The notes below the pieces were generated by a model, which saw only the letters and a program-made list of their open reading frames with translations, ran no database searches and had not been told where the DNA came from. DNA of 19,400 nucleotides, from positions 1 through 19,400 of the forward strand of contig RFPF01000025.1 of assembly GCA_009926295.1 (NCBI GenBank), given 5' to 3'. Position numbers and translations under genes: made by a program. This DNA is from Planctomycetia bacterium. GTDB taxonomy: Bacteria > Planctomycetota > Planctomycetia > Pirellulales > UBA1268. Shown here piece by piece: positions 8,435 to 16,126 of the stretch (within the stretch, counting starts at the first letter, position 1; every line of letters begins with the position of its first letter).

Positions 8435-9717
8435 CAGAGCAGGACCTCGTTCATGTTCCTGGAGGCGTTGGAGAACGTGGCGGTCTCGATGCCGAGCCGC
8501 TGCATGAGCGTGATGTACAGGTCGCCGAGGAGCGGCGATCCTGGTTGTTTCGAGTCGATCGCCACGTGGCTGCCGTGCTTGAGTCCGCCGCCGGCGACGA
8601 GCGTGGGAAGGCTCCGGTTGCTGTGGCGACTCGCATCGCCCATCCCGGTGCCCACGAGAACGATCGTGTCGTCGAGCAGTGAAGTACCCTCGGGCGTCTT
8701 TTTCAACCGAAGCTGCTTGAGGAAGCCGGCGAGGCAGTGGATGTGGGCCGTCTCGATCGCCACGAGGTCGCGGATCATCACGGGATCATTGCCGTGGTGC
8801 GACAGGCCGTGGTAGCCGGCCACGAGTTGGCGGCCATCGAGCGAGAACACTTGTCCGAGCCCGTGCAAAAAGAGCGACATCACGCGGGTCTGGCCGCCTT
8901 CGAGGGCCAGCGCCATGAGGTCGTAGAGGATGTTCTCCGCCTCGATCTGCAGGTTCGGCGTGATCGGGTCGTAGTCTGGGAGCTTGTAGGTCGTGGTGGC
9001 GGCGGGCTCGCCGAGCGCGGCGATCTGTCGCTCCATCCGCTTCTCCACCGCCCGCAGCGACTCGAAATACTCATCGAGTTTGGCCCGATCGCGGTGCCCG
9101 AGCGACTTCTGCAGGCGATTCGCATCGTCGATCACGAGGTCGAGTGAGCTTTCGCCGCTCGCGAGCAGGTATTCCGTGCGGGACCGGTCGGCCTCCGACG
9201 CGAACAGCCTCCTGTAGAGCACGCTCGGCCGGTCGATCTGCGGCAGCCCGATGCCCTGCTGCGTGAAGCTCATCGCCTGTGGCCCCTCGCCGGAGCCGGC
9301 AGTGAGCTCGATCGACGGGTAGCGGGTCTGCTGGCCGATCGAGTCGGCGATCATCTGATCGAGCGACCAGGAGCCCGGGTTCATCCCGCAGAGAAAGTTG
9401 CTCCACGCGTTGTGGCCGTTGGGAGCCCGGTGATCGAGGCCGGAGAAGACAGTGAACGAGTCACGAAAGTCGGCCAACGGCGTGAGTGTGGGCGGCAGTT
9501 CATAGTTCCTGCCTGCCTGCTTCGGTGTGAACGCCGGCTGGTGCCATCCGAGATAGGTTCCGATCGCAACGAAGTTCCGTGGTCCCTTCGTGACAGCCGT
9601 GGGAGTTCCGAAGGCCTCGAGAGCCGGCAGGGCGATCACCGTCGCACCAGCCCGGAGGAAATGCCGCCGGCCCACTCGATCCGATCCACGGTGCGGCCGG
9701 GAGAATGGAGACGTCAT
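8434..9717 (-). CDS. DUF1552 domain protein, Tat-exported
   Basis: This 427-residue protein is of the DUF1552 family, common in Planctomycetota and usually encoded next to a DUF1592 protein; the function is unknown. A Tat-type signal with twin arginine (R17-R18-H-F-L) is followed by a hydrophobic run ending near residue 36, so it is probably exported folded. Family-typical stretches include 'FSGLDHRAPNGHNAWSNFL' near the N-terminus, the histidine-rich 'YHGLSHHGND' and 'VLVGTGMGDASRHSNRSLP' with 'LVAGGGLKHGSH' in the C-terminal third, which resemble the metal-site region of sulfatase-like folds (inference). The ATG at 9717 is supported by a GAGG Shine-Dalgarno 8 bp upstream. The TGA stop shares one base with the next gene's ATG. 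A terminator-like hairpin upstream suggests that this pair is transcribed separately from apbE. Confidence 0.9.
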   Translation of the reverse strand: MTSPFSRPHRGSDRVGRRHFLRAGATVIALPALEAFGTPTAVTKGPRNFVAIGTYLGWHQPAFTPKQAGRNYELPPTLTPLADFRDSFTVFSGLDHRAPNGHNAWSNFLCGMNPGSWSLDQMIADSIGQQTRYPSIELTAGSGEGPQAMSFTQQGIGLPQIDRPSVLYRRLFASEADRSRTEYLLASGESSLDLVIDDANRLQKSLGHRDRAKLDEYFESLRAVEKRMERQIAALGEPAATTTYKLPDYDPITPNLQIEAENILYDLMALALEGGQTRVMSLFLHGLGQVFSLDGRQLVAGYHGLSHHGNDPVMIRDLVAIETAHIHCLAGFLKQLRLKKTPEGTSLLDDTIVLVGTGMGDASRHSNRSLPTLVAGGGLKHGSHVAIDSKQPGSPLLGDLYITLMQRLGIETATFSNASRNMNEVLL

Positions 9718-9725
9718 GCTGCGTG

Positions 9726-9731
9726 CCTCGG
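9726..9731 (-). promoter_or_regulatory. Ribosome binding site of the DUF1552 gene
   Basis: CCGAGG on the - strand ends 8 bases before the ATG at 9717. It fixes the start that carries the full Tat signal. The remaining leader up to the apbE terminator (about 60 bp) must hold the promoter if transcription restarts here. I see a TACGAT (4/6 match to a -10 box) but no well-spaced -35 box. Confidence 0.55.
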
Positions 9732-9791
9732 AGGTTGCTCGCGATCCCCGAACTGCTTCATCGTAGCGGGCCTCGGATAACGCCGAACTGC

Positions 9792-9819
9792 AAAAACCCG
9801 CCGTAAATCTTCACGGAGG
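9792..9819 (-). terminator. Candidate intrinsic terminator after apbE
   Basis: On the - strand a 7-bp stem with one mismatch (CCTCCGT pairing with ACGGCGG) encloses an 8-base loop and is followed by G then five T. The apbE stop codon begins at the base of the loop. The stem is weak for such a GC-rich genome, so termination may be partial. Confidence 0.5.
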
Positions 9820-10626
9820 CGCAGGGACATTTTCAGCCGCCTCGGCCCCGTGAACAAGAATCGCAACGGCACGGGCGTCGGCCTCGGCGCACGTGCTTGC
9901 CCGTACCGTGGCGACGGGGACGGCGGGCTCGACGACGCGGCCGGTACGGGGATCGACGGGGGAACGGCCCGGGCGGGCGGTGCTCGTGGCGATGGCTTCG
10001 CCGGGGGCTAGTTCGACGATGGCCGAGGTGTGACGCAGGGCGACGCGCCACGGCTCACCGGCTCTGCGGGTGCCCCACGCCCGCACCTCCCCGCCGAGTT
10101 CCACGAGATGATTCGCCGAGCCGAGCGTCATGAGCCGCTCGCCGATCGCATCCACGGCGTAGCCCGGGCCGATGCCGCCGAGGTCGAGCGAGACGCCGTC
10201 GCGGGATTTTCGGAGGGAGGGCGGCCGTTCCCGGATCTCGAGATGGTGCATGCCCGCCGCAGGCCGTCCCGTGGCTGTGGGCGCCGTGATGTCGAAGGCC
10301 CCGCCCGTGTCGTCGTGTACCCGTCTGGCGATCGCCACGATGGCGACCAGGTCGGGCGCCACCTCCACCCACGTCCCGGCCGGCGACCGGTTGAACCGGC
10401 TCGCGTCGGAGTCGCTGCGCCAGGTGCTGAGCGCCCGATCGAGCCGCGCGAGCACGTCCTCGATCTCACGATGCACTTGGCCCAGCGTCATGCCCGGCAC
10501 GTCGCGGGCGAGCGTCACGCGGTAGGTCGTGCCCATCGCCGGCCCGGCGACCGTGGGCAGATCCACTGCATCGGCCCGCAGGGCGGACACGAGCAAGAGC
10601 GCGCACGTGGGCAGGAAAGGCTTCAT
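9811..10626 (-). CDS. apbE: ApbE family FAD:protein FMN transferase, compact
   Basis: ApbE transfers FMN from FAD onto a threonine of exported flavoproteins, outside the cytoplasm. The 271-residue protein has a signal peptide (about 1-20), the N-terminal 'MGTTYRVTL' (31-39), 'ALSTWRSDSDASRFN' (65-79), 'GGAFDIT' (108-114), 'DLGGIGPGYAVD' (148-159), 'LVELGGEVRAWG' (174-185) and 'VDPRTG' (224-229). It is shorter than the usual 300-350: the segment after 'FDIT', the stretch between 'ATS' and 'DPRTG', and the C-terminal tail all look reduced. The usual lysine in GIAKGY is a proline (P154). The ATG at 10626 overlaps the stop of the FMN-binding gene as ATGA, so the enzyme and its likely substrate are translationally coupled. 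Family assignment is firm; full activity is less certain because of the substitutions. Confidence 0.87.
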   Translation of the reverse strand: MKPFLPTCALLLVSALRADAVDLPTVAGPAMGTTYRVTLARDVPGMTLGQVHREIEDVLARLDRALSTWRSDSDASRFNRSPAGTWVEVAPDLVAIVAIARRVHDDTGGAFDITAPTATGRPAAGMHHLEIRERPPSLRKSRDGVSLDLGGIGPGYAVDAIGERLMTLGSANHLVELGGEVRAWGTRRAGEPWRVALRHTSAIVELAPGEAIATSTARPGRSPVDPRTGRVVEPAVPVATVRASTCAEADARAVAILVHGAEAAENVPAPP

Positions 10627-12323
10627 CGGGGCCACCAGTGGGCGAGGGCGGCGGCGGCGAGGCAGGCGAGCAGGAGGCCGTCGCGCCACGTGAACCGGTC
10701 GGCGCGGCTGTTGAGCCGCAGGTGGTCGAGCAGGGCGCCCGTCGGGCAGGCGTGGCGGCAGTAGGCCATCGGATAGAAGGCGCTGGCGACGAGGCTCGCG
10801 GCGAAGAGCACGAGAGCGGCGATGCCGGCGACCGTGGGCAGGTAGGCGTCGAACGGTTCGAGGTCGACAAGATTGAGCGGCAGGTGGAAAAGGGCGGTGA
10901 GGATCGCAAGCACGAGGAGGCCCCAGGGGAGCGCCGTGAGCCACGGCCGCAGCCACATGGGCACGCTTCTCTTCGGCTTCGCAAAGCGCACGAGCAGTTG
11001 CTGGGCCGCGCCGTGGGCGCAGAGGTGGGAGCAGTAGACGTTTTTGCGCGTTGTCGCCGGCAGGATGACCGCAGCGGCGGCGAGGGCTGCGAGCACGACG
11101 GCGCCGCGTGGCACGCCCGCCTGGGTCCAGCCCCAGAGTTGGGCCTGCGACAGAAGCGCGCCTGCACCGAAACCGAGGTATGCAAGCACGGCGACCGGCA
11201 AGGCGAGGCGTCCGAACCAGGTGCCGCGAGCCCTCGTGAAGGCCGTCACGAGCGCCACAGCGATGATGCCAAGCGCGCCGAGCCGGGGCCCGTCGAGGTC
11301 GCGGGGCAGCACGGCGAGCCAGGGGCGGCCGGTCACCAGCGCCGACTCGTGCGCCCGAGCGGCCCGCACGATCCCCTCGGCGACGGCCTGGCTCGTCATC
11401 GTGGCCCCGCTCACGCCCTCGACGCCCGTCGCCTTCGGGTCGAGGCCCGCGAGTTCCTCGAGCGTCATTCCGCGGTAGACGCGGCGAAACGCCCGGTCGT
11501 CGCGGACGTAGCCCACGTACGGCTCGTTGTCGAACGTCGCGAGCACCGCCACGCCCGCGACCTTGCCGCTCGTGTCGAAGCCGACGACGGCGTCGGTCGG
11601 CCCCTGGTAGCCGATCACGCGGTCGGCCGCGGGGCTCGTGCGGAGCGCCCAGCCGAGCGGGATGCGGTCGGCGGCCTGCACGCGGATCACCGCGGGCTCG
11701 CCCGGATCGGGCTCGATTGTCACGGCGTCGGGAAAGATCTTCTTGAGGTCGTCGAGCGTGGGGGTGGTGGCGAATCGGCTGCCTGCAGCGGAGCCCCCGA
11801 GTCGGAGCGCAAGGCCCTCGGCGATCGCGAGGCAGGTGAGCGTGGAGCCGGCCACGGCGTCGACCTTTCCCGTCGCGAGGGCCTCGAGGTCGTCGAGCGA
11901 TTTTCCGCGGAACGAGGCGAGAAACCGGCCGTCGCGCTCGATCGCAGCCACGTGGTCGCGGGTGTCGCGGCTGGAGAGGATCTCGACGCCGGCGACACGG
12001 AGATCGGCATCGCACACGACGAGGAGGTCGGTCGGGCCGGAGAAGCCGATCGCGGCGTCACCGGCTGGAGATGTTTTGAAGATCGTACCGGCGCGGTCGC
12101 CGGCGGCGTCGAGCACGTCGCGGCCGCCGGTCACGGCGCCCGAATCGCCGCCGATCTTTGCCGCTTCAGGGAGATGGCGACGGATGCGGTCGATGGGGAG
12201 CGACGCGAGGTCCGCTCCCGACTGCCGCGCCAGGTACGCGCTATGCTCGGCATGCACGAGCCAGGCGAGGGCTGCGACGACGGCGAGGCGTGCCGCATGA
12301 GCGAAGAGCAGACGGGGTGCCAT
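10623..12323 (-). CDS. NosR/RnfG-like membrane protein with two FMN-binding domains and two CxxxC iron-sulfur motifs
   Basis: A 566-residue predicted electron-transfer protein. One N-terminal membrane helix (about 8-24) precedes two tandem extracytoplasmic FMN-binding domains. Their flavinylation motifs are A158-G-S-T161-L-T (a variant) and S305-G-A-T308-M-T (canonical); FMN would be attached to T161 and T308. About six membrane helices follow (roughly 346-565). Two motifs of the polyferredoxin type (Fer4_5, as in NosR and NapH) sit between them: C431-S-H-L-C435-A-H-G and C522-R-H-A-C526-P-T-G. The C-terminal ferredoxin domain of true NosR is absent. By family analogy it would move electrons from quinol or a cytoplasmic donor through Fe-S centres to FMN outside the membrane. 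The ATG at 12323 follows the oxidoreductase stop by 11 bp, and the end overlaps apbE by four bases. The partner acceptor is inferred, not shown. Confidence 0.86.
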   Translation of the reverse strand: MAPRLLFAHAARLAVVAALAWLVHAEHSAYLARQSGADLASLPIDRIRRHLPEAAKIGGDSGAVTGGRDVLDAAGDRAGTIFKTSPAGDAAIGFSGPTDLLVVCDADLRVAGVEILSSRDTRDHVAAIERDGRFLASFRGKSLDDLEALATGKVDAVAGSTLTCLAIAEGLALRLGGSAAGSRFATTPTLDDLKKIFPDAVTIEPDPGEPAVIRVQAADRIPLGWALRTSPAADRVIGYQGPTDAVVGFDTSGKVAGVAVLATFDNEPYVGYVRDDRAFRRVYRGMTLEELAGLDPKATGVEGVSGATMTSQAVAEGIVRAARAHESALVTGRPWLAVLPRDLDGPRLGALGIIAVALVTAFTRARGTWFGRLALPVAVLAYLGFGAGALLSQAQLWGWTQAGVPRGAVVLAALAAAAVILPATTRKNVYCSHLCAHGAAQQLLVRFAKPKRSVPMWLRPWLTALPWGLLVLAILTALFHLPLNLVDLEPFDAYLPTVAGIAALVLFAASLVASAFYPMAYCRHACPTGALLDHLRLNSRADRFTWRDGLLLACLAAAALAHWWPR

Positions 12324-12334
12324 GCCCGGCTAGT

Positions 12335-14611
12335 CTACTTCGCCGGCACGAGCATCACGGCGTCGGCGTGGGCATTGCCCTTTGCGCCGTCGGTCGAGAT
12401 CACGACCACGCACAGATCGCCTTTGTCGAGCCTCACCTTCCCGGCCGAGCCGAATCCGTCGAGCGGTGCGGGTTTCTGCATGTCGAACCGCACGCTCGTG
12501 CGACCCTCGGCCGTCTCCACGAGCACCGGAACCGCTGACCCGCGATTCTCGTGCGGCTGCCAGGAAACGAGAACGTCGTAGACACCCGGCGCCGGAGCCT
12601 GCAATTCGTACTTCGCGGTGGCGCCCGAGTCGGGGCCGGCGTAGTGATATCCATATCCCACGAAACCCTTGAGCCCGTGCCCCGATTGCCACTCCCCCTC
12701 GCGCTTTGCGTCGATGTCGTCGCGGACGATCGCTCCCTTCTCGCGAGCGAGTTTCCGGGGATCGACGCCGGTCGGTGGACCTTCCGGCGCCGCGAGCGGC
12801 AAGGCGTCGGGCGGGATGTCGATCGCCGACTGGAGCGTCGCCCGCCGGGCCTTCCCGGGCAGTTGCAGGAGGTCGTGCATCTCGCTCCAGTGCTTTTCAT
12901 AGACGCCGCGCGGCGTCGCGCCGTGTTTCACGGCCACGCTCGCCGCCTTGCCGACGACCTCGCCCATCATGCCGCAGGTCTTCATGACGCGCACGGTGCC
13001 GAGGGCCTCGTGCGTCACGGAGACGCAGCGGCCGGCCATGAAGAGGTTGTCGATGTCCTTGGAATAGAAGCAGCGGTACGGCACGGGATAGCCGTAGGTG
13101 CGGTCCACCCGCTGGTCGTGCACGGCGATCGAAATGAACGGATTGTCGGGAAACTTCTGGGCATATTCCTTCTTGGGATAGTGCAGGTCGATCGACCACG
13201 TGCTGGGCACGCAGCCGTCGGGGAATTCCCGCTTGGTGACGATGTCGTCCTGCGTGAGCACCACATCACCGAGGATTCGCCGGCTCTCGCGCGGGCCGCC
13301 CACGTAAGCCATCCACGTGAGGACCGCATTTTTGTGGTCGGCCGCGCCGGCACCGTTTTTCATGGCGTTGAATGCCCCGAAGGCGGCCCGGAGGTTCCAG
13401 TCGCGGATTCCCTCGGCGTCGCCGAGCGGATCCTTGTCGAAGCCGCTCTCCCAGAACCACTGGGCGTGGTGGTCGCGCGGATAGGGAAAATCATCCATCG
13501 TGAGCGGCAGGGCCCAGGGCGTCTCGGGAAACGCCTGCGGGCCGTCGAGCTCGTCCCAGGCCCACATGTTGCTCATGCCCATCCGGCCTTTCGGCTCCAT
13601 CACGGTTTCGGCGCCCGCGAGGTGGCCGATCGTCGCGTGGCCTGTGGCATCGCAGAAGAACGTGCCGGTGAACGTGAGTTCGCGGCCCGTCTTCACGTCG
13701 AGGCAGGTGACGCTCTTGATGCGATTGCCCTCCTTCGCGACGGCGAAGGCGTGCGTGTTCAAAAACAGATCGATGTTCGGCTCGTCGCGGACGATCTTTT
13801 CTTTCGTCGCGTCACCGAACTCCTCGAACGTGCCCGGGCTCTTCTTGGCGTGGTCGCAGAACTCCTCGATGATCTCGCCGATCCGCGGATATTTTCCACG
13901 CCGAATCAGCCCCATCGCCCACACGCGGACCTCGCTCGAGCCGTTGCCGCCGAGGACGCCGCGATCCTGGATGAGCGCGACTTTGAGCCCCATGCGGGCC
14001 GCGGAGATCGCGGCCCCCATGCCGGCGTAGCCGCCGCCGACCACGACCAGGTCGTAGGGGCCGACCTCCTTCGGCGCGGCGGGCAGGCCCAGCGCCGTCC
14101 GCCGCCAGCCGGCGAGGATCGCGGAATCGTTGGGGGGCGGGCTGGCCTCGGTCGTGAACACGATGCAGTCGCAGCGGCCGTCGAAGCCGGTGAGGTCGTG
14201 GAGCGCGACGGTCGCCTCACCCGCGGGCAGCGTCACCGTGCCGCCATCGTGCCAGTTCCACTGCGCACCCTTCGTGCCGAACGTCTCGGCGAGCGGTTTT
14301 CCGTTCACGAAAACTTGAAACTTCCCGGGCGCACCCGGCGCGTTCCACCGTGCCACCCAATCTTTCGTGCGCACGAACACCCGGTAGGTGCCGGGGGCGG
14401 GCAACGAAACCTTCGTGGTGGCGTCGGCCACCGGCTTGCCAAGGCCGTGGGCGATCAGATACGGCGAGCCCATCTCACGGATGAACTGCGTGTCGAGGCT
14501 CCAGCCGCCGGGAGTGGAAAAACTCTCGGCCTCGACGAGGACAGTCGCGGCGGGCGCGAGGCGGGCGAGTGACAGGACCAACGAGGCACACAGGACGAAG
14601 CGATGCACCAT
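12335..14611 (-). CDS. Exported FAD-dependent oxidoreductase flanked by beta-sandwich domains
   Basis: A 758-residue enzyme of the FAD_oxidored (PF12831) type. Signal peptide at about 1-22. An N-terminal beta-sandwich (about 23-155, 'VEAESF' opening, 'PAPGTYRVFVRTKDW') resembles a carbohydrate-binding module. The FAD domain starts with the Rossmann motif 'VVVGGGYAGMGAA' (189-201), then 'VLGGNGSSEVRVW' (219-231), and near its end 'NLFMAGRCVSVTHEALGTVRVM'. A C-terminal golvesin/xylan-lyase-like sandwich covers about 635-758 ('APAPGVYDVLVSWQPHENR'). Substrate unknown; the flanking domains suggest glycans or another polymer. I chose the ATG at 14611 over the TTG at 14626 because GAGGAA lies at the right distance upstream and overlaps the previous stop. 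It is followed 11 bp later by the FMN-binding membrane protein gene. Confidence 0.87.
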   Translation of the reverse strand: MVHRFVLCASLVLSLARLAPAATVLVEAESFSTPGGWSLDTQFIREMGSPYLIAHGLGKPVADATTKVSLPAPGTYRVFVRTKDWVARWNAPGAPGKFQVFVNGKPLAETFGTKGAQWNWHDGGTVTLPAGEATVALHDLTGFDGRCDCIVFTTEASPPPNDSAILAGWRRTALGLPAAPKEVGPYDLVVVGGGYAGMGAAISAARMGLKVALIQDRGVLGGNGSSEVRVWAMGLIRRGKYPRIGEIIEEFCDHAKKSPGTFEEFGDATKEKIVRDEPNIDLFLNTHAFAVAKEGNRIKSVTCLDVKTGRELTFTGTFFCDATGHATIGHLAGAETVMEPKGRMGMSNMWAWDELDGPQAFPETPWALPLTMDDFPYPRDHHAQWFWESGFDKDPLGDAEGIRDWNLRAAFGAFNAMKNGAGAADHKNAVLTWMAYVGGPRESRRILGDVVLTQDDIVTKREFPDGCVPSTWSIDLHYPKKEYAQKFPDNPFISIAVHDQRVDRTYGYPVPYRCFYSKDIDNLFMAGRCVSVTHEALGTVRVMKTCGMMGEVVGKAASVAVKHGATPRGVYEKHWSEMHDLLQLPGKARRATLQSAIDIPPDALPLAAPEGPPTGVDPRKLAREKGAIVRDDIDAKREGEWQSGHGLKGFVGYGYHYAGPDSGATAKYELQAPAPGVYDVLVSWQPHENRGSAVPVLVETAEGRTSVRFDMQKPAPLDGFGSAGKVRLDKGDLCVVVISTDGAKGNAHADAVMLVPAK

Positions 14612-14618
14612 GATGTCA

Positions 14619-14624
14619 TTCCTC
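14619..14624 (-). promoter_or_regulatory. Ribosome binding site deciding the FAD oxidoreductase start
   Basis: GAGGAA on the - strand lies 7 bases before the ATG at 14611 and overlaps the stop codon of the lipoprotein gene. It argues against the in-frame TTG at 14626, which precedes it, and gives a clean signal peptide beginning MVHRF. Confidence 0.65.
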
Positions 14625-15078
14625 AAGGCTGTGGCTTGCCGGGCGGCGCAGCGCCCTTGGCCGGTTTGACCGGGATGCGCGGCACCTCGAAATCGACCGT
14701 CGCCGCCTTCGCAGGCAGTTCGACCTTCGTCATGTACTCGGCGAACAGCGGCTTTCCCTCGACCATCTCGCCCGCCGGAACACCGTCGAACCCGCTGATG
14801 CGGACGACGTGCGGGCCGGCCACGGCTCCCATCCGGGGATAGGTGGTGAAGCGTCCGGCGATGATGTTGCCGTAGCCGGCGGGGCCCGAGTTACCGGCAG
14901 CCGTGTCGGGTTCCAGCGTGATGCGTCCTGCGGGCACGGGCTTGCCGTCGAACGTGATCTGCCCGCTGACGGCGAATCGCTGCGGCCCCTCCTGGCGGGC
15001 CGAGCATCCGCCGGCAATGAGAATCGCGGCGACGACAACCCCGACCCGGGACCGCTCTCTGGCCGCTCCCGTGGTCAC
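14623..15078 (-). CDS. Small lipoprotein with carboxypeptidase-regulatory-like (transthyretin-type) domain
   Basis: A 151-residue predicted lipoprotein. After a charged N-terminus, a hydrophobic stretch (about 11-22) ends in I-A-G-G-C25, a plausible though not ideal lipobox. The mature part opens with 'VSGQITFDGKPVPAGRITLEPD' split over residues 37-58, the typical planctomycete 'V-x-G-x-V-x-F-D-G-x-P-V' pattern of small beta-sandwich lipoproteins found beside DUF1559 genes. The C-terminus is rich in Pro, Ala and Lys. The start is GTG at 15078, overlapping the DUF1559 stop as GTGA, which supports this start and translational coupling. The stop lies 11 bp before the oxidoreductase ATG. Function unknown; it may be a surface or periplasmic accessory to the DUF1559 protein. 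Confidence 0.82.
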   Translation of the reverse strand: MTTGAARERSRVGVVVAAILIAGGCSARQEGPQRFAVSGQITFDGKPVPAGRITLEPDTAAGNSGPAGYGNIIAGRFTTYPRMGAVAGPHVVRISGFDGVPAGEMVEGKPLFAEYMTKVELPAKAATVDFEVPRIPVKPAKGAAPPGKPQP

Positions 15079-16100
15079 AGCCCACCCTTGTCGGTCTTGG
15101 CGCTGGCCCGGGCCCCGAAATTACGGTAGAGCGACAGCGAGATCGATTCGCTCACGAATGTGGTCGCTCCGTCGGCGGTCGCGAACTGAGCGCCCCCGGG
15201 GTGATTGCTGCCGAACGTCGATTGTGGCGTGGAGAGATACTCCCCGGAGAAGTTGTTCGAGACAGCCGGATCGAATTGCGACGAGTTGATTCCGTTCATC
15301 GTGGCGCAGAGTCCAACGGCGACGGAAAAACCCGTGTAGACCCGCAGCGACGAATCCCAGGACTGTGTGGGGAATCCGTTCGGCGGGCTCGCGGCGACGG
15401 TGGCGGCCGAGTAATCCTGGTGCGGCATGTACTTGGTCTCGCCGATCAGGGCCACGTGGGACGTGCCGTCGAGCACGTCCTTCACCCGGATCTTCGAGTT
15501 GTTGTAGAAGATGCCATTGTCGAAGAACACGCGTGGAGCCACCGACATGCAGGCGTAGCCGAGCGCCGACGACGTCTGTGCGGAGTACGGCCCGCCGCCC
15601 TGGCAGGCAAAGTAGTTGGAGTTGCAGGCGTCGGCGCGGGAGTTCTTGTCGGACGGGCACTGGAAGTTGCCGTTGGGCTTGAACTGCTTCTGGCAATTGG
15701 GGCTCGTGCCGGTGAGTTCCCACGTGGTGGGGATGAACGGGGCGTTGATCGAATAGGCGTCGTACCGCGGCTGGTCGCCCATGAACGGGAGGATGAGCAC
15801 CGACCAAGGCGGGCCGCCATCCTTCGAGACGGCGCCCCCCGGGACGTTGCCCAGGCACGACGAACCGCTGCCAGTGAGAGGATCGGTCACCTTGGTGACG
15901 CCCCCGGCAGGAAACGCCCCCCGCGCGTCGTGGTAGGTGTGCATCGCCAGGGCGAGCTGCTTGAGCTTGTTGCTGCACGCCGAGCGTCTCGACGACTCGC
16001 GGGCCGCCTGCACCGCAGGGAGGAGGAGCCCCACGAGCACTCCGATGATCGCGATCACGACCAGGAGTTCGACGAGGGTGAAGCCGCGGTGGCGTTGCAT
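15075..16100 (-). CDS. DUF1559 protein with prepilin-type N-terminal methylation site
   Basis: A 341-residue type IV pseudopilin-like protein of the very large planctomycete DUF1559 family. The prepilin signal is MQRHRG followed by F7-T-L-V-E11-L-L-V-V-I, with cleavage expected between G6 and F7 and the conserved Glu at mature position 5. The following hydrophobic helix runs to about residue 30, then 'LLPAVQAARESSRRSACSNKLKQ', family-typical, split over 26-48. Near the C-terminus 'SNHPGGAQFATADG' is the H-x9-DG processing-associated motif. The length fits the family. The ATG at 16100 lies 47 bp after the stop of the PEP-CTERM gene, with no strong Shine-Dalgarno. It is the first gene of the tightly packed run leading to apbE. 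Role unknown; such proteins are presumed surface or envelope components. Confidence 0.92.
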   Translation of the reverse strand: MQRHRGFTLVELLVVIAIIGVLVGLLLPAVQAARESSRRSACSNKLKQLALAMHTYHDARGAFPAGGVTKVTDPLTGSGSSCLGNVPGGAVSKDGGPPWSVLILPFMGDQPRYDAYSINAPFIPTTWELTGTSPNCQKQFKPNGNFQCPSDKNSRADACNSNYFACQGGGPYSAQTSSALGYACMSVAPRVFFDNGIFYNNSKIRVKDVLDGTSHVALIGETKYMPHQDYSAATVAASPPNGFPTQSWDSSLRVYTGFSVAVGLCATMNGINSSQFDPAVSNNFSGEYLSTPQSTFGSNHPGGAQFATADGATTFVSESISLSLYRNFGARASAKTDKGGL

Positions 16101-16126
16101 GGTGCGAAGTTACGGAAGCCGATCTC

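Noticed and set aside
6230..8815. Very long + strand open frame (861 codons) opposite the DUF1552/DUF1592 genes
   Set aside because: It is antisense to genes with clear domains, has an Arg/His-rich composition typical of GC-rich shadow frames, and shows no recognisable motif.
9718..9791. Possible sigma-70 promoter (TTGCAG with TACGAT) upstream of the DUF1552 gene
   Set aside because: The spacing between the two boxes is about 22 bp, too long for a standard promoter, so I did not annotate it.
9718..9840. A frameshift that would restore the missing ApbE C-terminal tail
   Set aside because: The two other frames after the stop give no ApbE-like sequence, so the short tail seems genuine.
10627..12015. 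Extension of the ApbE frame upstream to 12015, which would give a 734-residue fusion
   Set aside because: The upstream part overlaps the FMN-binding gene in another frame and is Arg/Pro-rich with no domain; the signal peptide and ATGA overlap fix the start at 10626.
10638..14572. Long + strand open frames (647 and 673 codons) opposite the FMN-binding and FAD oxidoreductase genes
   Set aside because: They are antisense shadows of well-supported genes, produced by third-position GC bias. No plausible start signals or family features.
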